A stretch of 64,000 nucleotides of DNA from Gottschalkia acidurici 9a (GTDB lineage Bacteria > Bacillota > Clostridia > Tissierellales > Gottschalkiaceae), in contig NC_018664.1 of assembly GCF_000299355.1 (NCBI RefSeq), positions 186,001-250,000 of the forward strand, read 5' to 3'. Both the position numbers and the translations under genes were made by a program. Numbering within the stretch: position 1 is the stretch's first letter; every line of letters begins with the position of its first letter. Below the pieces are notes generated by a model that did not search any database, was not told where the DNA came from, and saw only the letters and a program-made list of their open reading frames with translations. Positions 51,291 through 57,390 of this stretch are shown in pieces.

Positions 51291-51512
51291 GTGAAGACTG
51301 AAAAACTACAACTAATATTTAAGAATGAAAGTAACTCAAACGTAACCCTAACTGTAGAAGATCCAAGTAATGAATTAACTGAATTAGAAGTAAAAGCTGC
51401 TATGGAAGATATAGTAAGCGAAGATGTATTTAGAACTAAAACCGGAAATATAGTTTCAATATCAAGAGCAAAAATAGTAACAACTGAGACTAGAGAATTA
51501 GAAGTACAATAA
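51291..51512 (+). CDS. DUF2922 family small protein
   Basis: 73 residues resembling the preceding protein in fold: EKLQLIFKNESNSNVTLTVE, then ELTELEVKAAMEDIVSEDVF and ARIVTTETRELEV-like end. GTG start behind GGAAGGTG, 31 bases after the DUF1659 stop. Function unknown. Confidence 0.85.
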   Translation: MKTEKLQLIFKNESNSNVTLTVEDPSNELTELEVKAAMEDIVSEDVFRTKTGNIVSISRAKIVTTETRELEVQ

Positions 51513-51516
51513 AAAA

Positions 51517-51549
51517 AGGAGAAAGGAGCTGATTATCAGCTCCTTTCTA
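51517..51549 (+). terminator. Hairpin between DUF2922 and yvrJ genes
   Basis: Perfect stem AGAAAGGAGCTGA/TCAGCTCCTTTCT with loop TTA. No T run follows, so it may be an mRNA processing or attenuation element rather than a full terminator. Confidence 0.55.
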
Positions 51550-51579
51550 ACATCCAAATTGAAAGCGAGGCTGATAAAC

Positions 51580-51726
51580 ATGGAGAATATATACACTAAT
51601 GTAGCAAATCTAGGATTTCCTATAGTAGTTTCTATCTATTTGCTAGTTAGGATTGAAGGAAAATTAGACCACCTTACGGAAAGCATAGATAATCTTTCAA
51701 AAGTTATAATTTCTTCAAAGATATAG
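51580..51726 (+). CDS. YvrJ family membrane protein
   Basis: 48 residues, too short for most gene finders. One hydrophobic helix (VANLGFPIVVSIYLLVRIE) followed by the amphipathic tail KLDHLTESIDNLSKVI. This is the YvrJ family pattern, in Bacillus subtilis near the sigO-rsoA sigma system. ATG follows GAAAGCGAGG. The last 50 bases recur, decayed, at 55415-55464. Confidence 0.82.
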   Translation: MENIYTNVANLGFPIVVSIYLLVRIEGKLDHLTESIDNLSKVIISSKI

Positions 51727-52038
51727 GGTCATTTTTTAAAAGACTATAACGGAGAAGAAATAAGAGTATGTATAAATCTCATGAATATTTCTGTTGAAGT
51801 TATAGTCTAAATATATAAAATCAGATGGCAAATTGAAGTGTTTTTTATAGATAAAACAAAATTAAATATAAAAAAGTCTTTGGAGCAACTGAAAATGCTG
51901 TTGCTTCTTTTAATGTAACATAAAGTATAAAAAATGAGTTTTGTAAATAATTTTGTAGTAAAATGTTGAAATACCATATAAATCAATGAGTTCATAAATA
52001 GTTAAAGTTATGTTATAGTGTAGTAAGGAGGTAATTAT
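51727..52038. other. Intergenic stretch with the agr promoter region
   Basis: No gene seen. From 51916 (AACATAAAGTATAAAAAATG) to the start at 52039 the sequence matches the region before the second agr copy (54061-54184), so this block is the duplicated promoter and leader. The ribosome site is AAGGAGG at 52024-52030. Confidence 0.55.
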
Positions 52039-52881
52039 ATGGATATAATGAAGTTTATTGACTTCGCACTAGTAGGAGTGCCAGAAACGACTATGATGTT
52101 GCTTATAGGACTTTTATTAGGTTATGGTAAGGGGTTTTATAAAAGATTAAACTTTTTAATGTTTAGAGTTGTAATAGCAACTGTCTTAATACTTTGTGCT
52201 ATATTCTTTGTTAGAAGCAGATTGACTAGTATACAAGCTATAGGTATGTCTAGTCTTTTAATCTATATAGTAACTTTCAAGAGTTTGTTTGGAATGAATA
52301 TAAGAAAAAGCATAGTAACTGGAAGTCTAGCGATCTTTATAATATCTGCAACTGAAATAGTTACCTTTCCTATACTGAAATACATTGCAGAAGGTAAATA
52401 CTTTGAAGATAGATTTAACGTAACTTTAATTACTAGAATTATACAATTTATAATTTTAATATGCTTACATAAATTTGAGATTTCACTAACTAATATTAGC
52501 GCAGTTAGTAGAGGGTGGTATAGATTAAAAACCAATGAAAAGATCACATCGATATTTGTTATGCTATTACTTATGCTATGTGTTATATTCAACACAAGCT
52601 ATTCTGATTTATGCTTAAAGATAAATATGAACACTTTAAATTCAAAAGACTTGAATATAAATATGACTATATATTTTATAGAAAACTTATTATTTATAGC
52701 AGTAACAGTTTATATCTTAAATAGAACAAAAGATTACTATAAGTATGAAGAAATTCTATTAAAAGGAGAGGATGAGTTGTTACTAAGGTTACTAGATGCA
52801 ACAGATGATAGTGATACTATAAGAAGGTATATAAGATTATGTGAAGCATATTTAGAAAAGTCTATAAAGGAGGTGAAATAA
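52039..52881 (+). CDS. AgrC-like sensor domain protein without kinase domain
   Basis: 280 residues. The start KFIDFALVGVPETTMMLLIG, with its VPE motif in the first membrane helix, and the six to seven membrane segments that follow are what the sensor half of clostridial AgrC histidine kinases looks like. After the last helix (IYFIENLLFIAVTVYIL) only about 50 residues remain (LLRLLDATDDSDTIRRYIRL), too few for a dimerisation and HATPase domain, and none of the N, G1 or G2 boxes are present. The stop is one base before the AgrD-type gene. Role as a peptide receptor or modulator is inference. Confidence 0.68.
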   Translation: MDIMKFIDFALVGVPETTMMLLIGLLLGYGKGFYKRLNFLMFRVVIATVLILCAIFFVRSRLTSIQAIGMSSLLIYIVTFKSLFGMNIRKSIVTGSLAIFIISATEIVTFPILKYIAEGKYFEDRFNVTLITRIIQFIILICLHKFEISLTNISAVSRGWYRLKTNEKITSIFVMLLLMLCVIFNTSYSDLCLKINMNTLNSKDLNINMTIYFIENLLFIAVTVYILNRTKDYYKYEEILLKGEDELLLRLLDATDDSDTIRRYIRLCEAYLEKSIKEVK

Positions 52882-52882
52882 A

Positions 52883-53020
52883 ATGAATAAAAAATTTGCA
52901 AAGATATTAGGGACAGGCTTAGTTGCTTTAGTAGGTGTATTTACTGTGTTTGTACAACAAGCTTCAGCTTGTGCAGTAAATTTTGGAGAAACTAAAATGC
53001 CGAAAGCTTTAAATAAATAG
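52883..53020 (+). CDS. agrD: AgrD-type cyclic lactone autoinducer pro-peptide
   Basis: 45 residues: amphipathic leader (KKFAKILGTGLVALVGVF), then ASACAVNF and the acidic recognition tail GETKMPKALNK. Cys30 and the Phe at 34 are placed to form a five-residue thiolactone ring CAVNF; the P-x-x-L pattern after it (MPKAL) is the site used by AgrB-type proteases. ATG follows AAAGGAGGTG, and the start is one base after the preceding stop. The mature peptide boundaries are predicted, not shown. Confidence 0.85.
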   Translation: MNKKFAKILGTGLVALVGVFTVFVQQASACAVNFGETKMPKALNK

Positions 53021-53072
53021 AGTATGGGGGGAAATCCCCTCAACCTTTATTTTAAAATGAGGGTGAGAATAG

Positions 53073-53639
53073 ATGAGCAGAGTAGTAAAAAAGATAGCTA
53101 ATGATACATATGAATTTAGTCGTGGCAAGTATAGTAAGGAAGATTGGATTGAAATTCTAGAATATATGTTTCATAGAATGACTGTATTTACACTGTTTAT
53201 ACTATCATTAGCTATACTGATATATATTTTTAAGTTAGATATGAACATATATGTATTTACAGGTAGTTTTTTATTATTAAGAGCGAAGTTTGGAGGTGTA
53301 CACTTAGAAAGTGAACTTTTATGTTTCGTTGCAAGTGTAATATTTCCATTTTCAGTATACTTCTTCTTCAAAGACATACATATAAGCAAAATTACAATCC
53401 TAAGCACTTACTTAATTTCTGCACTTATATTATTTAAATTAGGAACAATTGATAATAAAAACAGACAATTAACTATAGAAGCTAAGAAGAGATTCAAAAA
53501 GCAAGGAATGATAGTTTTAACAATACTTCTTATAATAAATATTTTTACATTAAATAAATTTATAACTCTATCTGTTATATTTACAGTCTTAAGTTGTATA
53601 GCAGGTAAAATTAGAAATAGAGAGAAGGCTGAAATTTAG
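53073..53639 (+). CDS. agrB: AgrB-type pro-peptide processing membrane protease
   Basis: 188 residues with five to six membrane segments. The catalytic pair is in LRAKFGGVHLESELLC: His77 and Cys84, the same positions as in Staphylococcus aureus AgrB. It should cut the C-terminal tail of the AgrD-type peptide and close the thiolactone. The start follows ATGAGGGTGAG. Ends in a strong terminator. No AgrA or kinase gene follows, unlike canonical agr. Confidence 0.9.
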   Translation: MSRVVKKIANDTYEFSRGKYSKEDWIEILEYMFHRMTVFTLFILSLAILIYIFKLDMNIYVFTGSFLLLRAKFGGVHLESELLCFVASVIFPFSVYFFFKDIHISKITILSTYLISALILFKLGTIDNKNRQLTIEAKKRFKKQGMIVLTILLIINIFTLNKFITLSVIFTVLSCIAGKIRNREKAEI

Positions 53640-53671
53640 AGTTGTAATATAAGGAGTATGAAGATATATAT

Positions 53672-53719
53672 AGAAAACGAGCAACCTGACTATTAAGTTG
53701 GTTGCTCGTTTTCATTTTA
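53672..53719 (+). terminator. Terminator of agr-like copy 1
   Basis: Stem GAAAACGAGCAACC/GGTTGCTCGTTTTC with loop of about 15 bases and TTTTAT. Near-identical to the one at 55335-55382. Confidence 0.85.
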
Positions 53720-53738
53720 TCAAATTAATATCAGAATT

Positions 53739-54050
53739 CTAAGGATTACAAACTTTACAGGAAGTACATCCCATATTTTGATCTTCACTTGCTGTAATAT
53801 ATTGTCTCATTTGTTTTACAGTCCTACAATTAGCCTTGTGATACTTTTTACCTGTCATAGTTGTAACAAGATTTCAACTAGTATTTTGCTGTGATTGAGT
53901 ATTTGTACTGTAATTACTATTAGCAGTATTAGTAACACTTTTACTAGCTTTATATTGAGCCTTAGCAGATTCATTCCAAAGTCCAGTACTATTATTTCTA
54001 GCTTCAGATGCAAAACTAGTAAATGTATTATTATATTTTACGCCTGGATT
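53739..54050 (-). pseudogene. Thermonuclease (SNase-like) C-terminal remnant, copy 2
   Basis: The minus strand reads NPGVKYNNTFTSFASEARNN and STGLWNESAKAQYKASK, typical of the end of an SNase domain, then NTQSQQNTS, a TGA stop at 53874-53876, and KKYHKANCRTVKQMRQY to GCTSCKVCNP, a Cys/His zinc motif. The N-terminal catalytic part is absent. Better kept than copy 1 at 47984-48255. It separates the two agr-like copies, in the opposite direction. Confidence 0.75.
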
Positions 54051-54184
54051 TTAAATAACTGTAATATAAAGTATAAAAAATAAGTTTTATAGACAAATTT
54101 GTAATAAAATGATGAAATATAATATAAATGAATGGGTTCCCAGGTAACTAGATTAATGTTAGCATATAGTAGAGGGGGTATTAT

Positions 54185-55012
54185 ATGGATGAGATGAAGT
54201 TCATCGACATCGTACTAGTCGGAGTACCAGAAATAACTATTATGTTAATTATAGGACTTTTGCTAGGTTATGGTAAAGAGTTTTATAAAAGATTAAACTT
54301 TTTAATATTTAGAGTTGTAATAGCAAATGTCTTAATACTTTGCATTATATTCTTTGCTAGAAGTAGATTGACTAACATACAAGCTATAGGTATATCTAGC
54401 CTCTTAGCTTATATAGTGACTTTCAGAAGTTTATTTAGAATGAATATAAGAAAAAGTATAATAATTGGAAGTTTAGTAATGTTTATAATATTTTCAACTG
54501 AAATAATCACCTTTCCTATACTGAAATACATTGCAGAAGGTAAATACTTTGAAGATAGATTTAACGTAACTTTAATTACTAGAATTATACAAATTATAAT
54601 TTTAATATGCTTACATAAATTTGAAATTTCACTAACTAATAATAGTGTAGTTAGTAGAGGTTGTTATAGATTAAAAGCTAATGAAAAAATCATAATGATA
54701 CTTCTTATATTTAACTCAACCTATACAGATTTATACTTAAAGATAAATATGAACATTTTAGATCCAAAAGACTTGAATCTAAATATGACTATATATTTTA
54801 TAGAAAATCTATTATTTATAGCAGTAACAGTTTATATCTTAAATAGAACAAAAGATTACTATAAGTATGAAGAAACTTTACTAAAAGAAGGTGATGAGTT
54901 GTTACTAAGATTATTAGATGCAACAGATGATAGTGATACTATAAAAAGATATAAAAGAGTATGTGAAGCATATTTAGAAAAGTCTATAAAAGAGGCGGAA
55001 TCAAATGAATAA
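54185..55012 (+). CDS. AgrC-like sensor domain protein without kinase, paralogue 2
   Basis: 275 residues, closely alike to the protein at 52039-52881 over its whole length, with the same VPE motif start (VGVPEITIMLIIGLLLGYG). One membrane segment is shortened by about eight residues (IIMILLIFNSTYTD against ITSIFVMLLLMLCVIFNTSYSD, the latter shown by its ends only). The frame is intact although the neighbouring peptide and AgrB copies are dead. ATG behind AGAGGGGG. Stop overlaps the start of the decayed agrD by eight bases. Whether it is still used is not known. Confidence 0.65.
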   Translation: MDEMKFIDIVLVGVPEITIMLIIGLLLGYGKEFYKRLNFLIFRVVIANVLILCIIFFARSRLTNIQAIGISSLLAYIVTFRSLFRMNIRKSIIIGSLVMFIIFSTEIITFPILKYIAEGKYFEDRFNVTLITRIIQIIILICLHKFEISLTNNSVVSRGCYRLKANEKIIMILLIFNSTYTDLYLKINMNILDPKDLNLNMTIYFIENLLFIAVTVYILNRTKDYYKYEETLLKEGDELLLRLLDATDDSDTIKRYKRVCEAYLEKSIKEAESNE

Positions 55013-55142
55013 AAGATTTGCAAAGATATTAGGGACAGGCTTAGTTGCATTAGTAGGTGTATTTACTATGGTTGTATAATAAGCTTTAGTTTGTTCATAA
55101 TCTTTTGTAGAAACTAAAATGCCGAAAGTTTTAAATAAGTAG
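55005..55142 (+). pseudogene. Decayed AgrD-type pro-peptide, copy 2
   Basis: Same length (138 bases) as the intact copy and the same leader (KRFAKILGTGLVALVGVF), but the two glutamine codons CAA-CAA are TAA-TAA, and a further TAA lies in the ring region. The tail ETKMPKVLNK is still readable after the stops. Cannot make a signal peptide. Confidence 0.85.
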
Positions 55143-55154
55143 GGTATAAGGAGT

Positions 55155-55303
55155 GATTCAAAAAGCAAAGAATGATAGCTTTAACAATATTTCTTATAAC
55201 AAATATTTTCACATTAAATAAATTTATAACTCTATCTGTTATATTTACAGTCTTAAGTTGTCTAGCAGGTAAAATTAGAAATAGAGAGAAGGCCGAAGCT
55301 TAG
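55155..55303 (+). pseudogene. AgrB-type protease C-terminal remnant, copy 2
   Basis: Reads FKKQRMIALTIFLITNIFTL to KIRNREKAEA, the last 50 residues of the intact AgrB. The first ~420 bases, including the catalytic His and Cys, have been deleted; the junction is near 55150. The terminator that follows is kept. Confidence 0.85.
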
Positions 55304-55334
55304 AATTGTAACATAAGGAGTATGAAGATATATA

Positions 55335-55382
55335 TAGAAAACGAGCAACCTGACTATTAAGTTGGTTGCTCGTTTTCATTTT
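55335..55382 (+). terminator. Terminator of agr-like copy 2
   Basis: The same hairpin and flanks as at 53672-53719; similarity ends just after the T run. Confidence 0.8.
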
Positions 55383-55394
55383 ATCTAATTCTTA

Positions 55395-55464
55395 TTCGAA
55401 CTTAATAGTATTTACGGAAATCATAGCTAATCTTTTAAAAGCTATAATTTCTTCAAAAAATTAA
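55395..55464 (+). pseudogene. YvrJ gene 3' remnant
   Basis: Bases 55415-55464 match the last part of the yvrJ gene at 51677-51726; the frame reads EIIANLLKAIISSKN then stop, against ESIDNLSKVIISSKI. No start or membrane segment. The rest up to the folD promoter (55465-55694) shows no gene. Confidence 0.6.
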
Positions 55465-55694
55465 TAAAGTAAACGATTTTTCAGACAGTCATATTGATAA
55501 CAGTATTAAAATACTATTTAACTATATGGCTTTTTTAGTATATAATGTTAGATAGTATGTTGATATAATTGTAGAAAACTAATAGACTTTATTAAAATTT
55601 ATGATAATATATATATGATAAGAAAAACTGCACTTTATACATAGTGAAAATGTGAATAAAAAATATAAATTATATAAATGGAGGAGATATTAAA

Positions 55695-56546
55695 ATGGCA
55701 ACAATAGATTGTAAAGCAATAGCAGCAAAATTAAGAGAGAACGTAAAAGCAGATATAGCAGCTGCAACACAAAAACATGGTGAAAAACCATTTCTTGAAA
55801 TAGTACAAGTAGGAGCTCATCCATCATCAGTTTCATATGTAAAAAGTATAATCAGAACTTGTGACAATATGGAAGTAAACCATAACTTTGCACAATACGA
55901 TGAAAACATAACAGAAGCAGAATTAATAAAAGAAATAGAAAGATTAAACAATGATCCAAAAGTACACGGAGTAATAATCCAATACCCACTACCAAGACAC
56001 ATAGATCAAGACAAAATAGCTAATACACTATCACCAGACAAAGATGTTGACGGAATAACTTCAGTAAACTTAGGAAAACTTTTAATGGGAATAGAAGGAA
56101 TGGTTCCTTGTACTCCAAAAGGTATGGTAAGAATCCTTAAAGAATCAGGAGTAGAACTACAAGGTAAAGACGTTACACTAGTAGGAAACGGACGTACAGT
56201 AGGAAAACCAATATCTCAATTATTATTACATGAGGGTGCAACTGTAACAGTATGTCACCAATTTACAAAAGATCTTAAAAAACACCTACAACAAGCAGAC
56301 ATAGTTATAGGGGCAGCAGGAGTAGCAGGATTAATACCTGGAGATGCAGTTAAAGAAGGCGTAGTAGTTATAGATGCAGCTATAAACGTATTAGAAGATG
56401 GAAAAATAGTAGGAGATGCTGACTTTGAAGAAGTATCGAAAAAAGCATCATTAATAACTCCAGTACCAGGAGGAGTAGGAACTACAACTAACGCAATGTT
56501 AATGGAAAACTTATTAGGACTATTCTTAGGACATAAAGAAAAGTAA
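55695..56546 (+). CDS. folD: Bifunctional methylene-THF dehydrogenase/cyclohydrolase
   Basis: Interconverts methylene-, methenyl- and formyl-tetrahydrofolate with NADP. 283 residues; signatures YVKSIIRTCDNM (catalytic Lys), IIQYPLPRHID, LVGNGRTVGKPISQLL, and PVPGGVGTTTNAML are intact. ATG behind GGAGGAG. Monocistronic with its own terminator. Confidence 0.95.
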   Translation: MATIDCKAIAAKLRENVKADIAAATQKHGEKPFLEIVQVGAHPSSVSYVKSIIRTCDNMEVNHNFAQYDENITEAELIKEIERLNNDPKVHGVIIQYPLPRHIDQDKIANTLSPDKDVDGITSVNLGKLLMGIEGMVPCTPKGMVRILKESGVELQGKDVTLVGNGRTVGKPISQLLLHEGATVTVCHQFTKDLKKHLQQADIVIGAAGVAGLIPGDAVKEGVVVIDAAINVLEDGKIVGDADFEEVSKKASLITPVPGGVGTTTNAMLMENLLGLFLGHKEK

Positions 56547-56558
56547 ATATTAAATATA

Positions 56559-56593
56559 GAAAACATTAGAGTATTATACTCTAATGTTTTTTT
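56559..56593 (+). terminator. Terminator after folD
   Basis: Stem AAACATTAGAGTAT/ATACTCTAATGTTT and seven T. Confidence 0.85.
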
Positions 56594-56626
56594 ATGCTCT
56601 GAAACTCCTAAAAAATTCAAACAAGC

Positions 56627-56655
56627 TTGACATCGAACACATGTTCGATTAAAAT
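56627..56655 (+). promoter_or_regulatory. LexA-controlled promoter
   Basis: TTGACA (56627-56632), 17 bases, TAAAAT (56650-56655). The spacer holds TCGAAC-ACAT-GTTCGA (56633-56648), which matches the Gram-positive LexA (DinR) box CGAAC-N4-GTTCG exactly. Bound LexA would block the promoter until DNA damage. Confidence 0.85.
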
Positions 56656-56678
56656 GTTTAAAAAAGGAGTTGATAATA

Positions 56679-57266
56679 TTGGATAAAATGAAAGAATACT
56701 ATAAAAATGGCATAATGGCTTTAATCCCGACCTATATAGAAATGATAGGAGATTCAACAAAAGTTATAACCAAAAACTCTAACGAATATTACATATATAA
56801 AAGTATAAGGGCAATAATAAATCTTCTAGCAAGATATAACCATATTGATTTGAAGGAAACTAGAAGATTTTATGGAAATAAGATAGGCTGTAAAAACTTA
56901 ATTCCAATACCTTTTAGTAAAGAAAATATATTTGCTCCTATAAAAGTAAGAGCGGCAATAAGTAAAAATGATAGTTCATTTGGATATATAAATATAAAAT
57001 ATATAGAGAAGATAAAAGAAAAAGATGAACTAGGAGTAATTTATCTTAATGATGGTGTACAGATAGATACATATCAAAGACTAGAAACTGTAGAGAAACA
57101 CATAAGAAACGGAAAGTTGGTAGAAAGTATATATAATGGTAGAGGTAACGTTATAGTATCAGAAAGAAATATCGATTTTTATCAAGATTACAATACTCCA
57201 GCAACAAAAGGCGACATAGCAGCCCTTAGAAATGATATACTGTATATGATAAAAGAAGTTAAGTGA
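56679..57266 (+). CDS. ComK-like protein under LexA control
   Basis: 195 residues. The middle, ETRRFYGNKIGCKN then IFAPIKVRAAISKNDSSFGYINI, and VIYLNDGVQIDTYQRLETVE follow the pattern of ComK, the competence master activator (CRFFGSSxxGRK, PPI, GWIS, VTFSNGK, RTAxL). Length is close to ComK of Bacillus subtilis (192). The C-terminal helix (ATKGDIAALRNDILYMIKEV) is extra. TTG at 56679 is nine bases behind AAAGGAG. It lies upstream of recD2 and comF. The family call is mine by eye and needs a profile search. Confidence 0.55.
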   Translation: MDKMKEYYKNGIMALIPTYIEMIGDSTKVITKNSNEYYIYKSIRAIINLLARYNHIDLKETRRFYGNKIGCKNLIPIPFSKENIFAPIKVRAAISKNDSSFGYINIKYIEKIKEKDELGVIYLNDGVQIDTYQRLETVEKHIRNGKLVESIYNGRGNVIVSERNIDFYQDYNTPATKGDIAALRNDILYMIKEVK

Positions 57267-57390
57267 AATGTGGGTTATAAGTGGTATACTAGACTAAGTT
57301 AAGAATTTTAAAAATAAATTGTATTTAAATACTACATTAGTTTTTAATGTTTTATCAGATGATAGTAGCTGAGTAAAATGGAGGGATAGC

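Noticed and set aside
53895-54083. Plus-strand frame of 62 codons, partly hydrophobic.
   Set aside because: Its complement reads the thermonuclease tail with clear motifs, so the plus-strand frame is a shadow.
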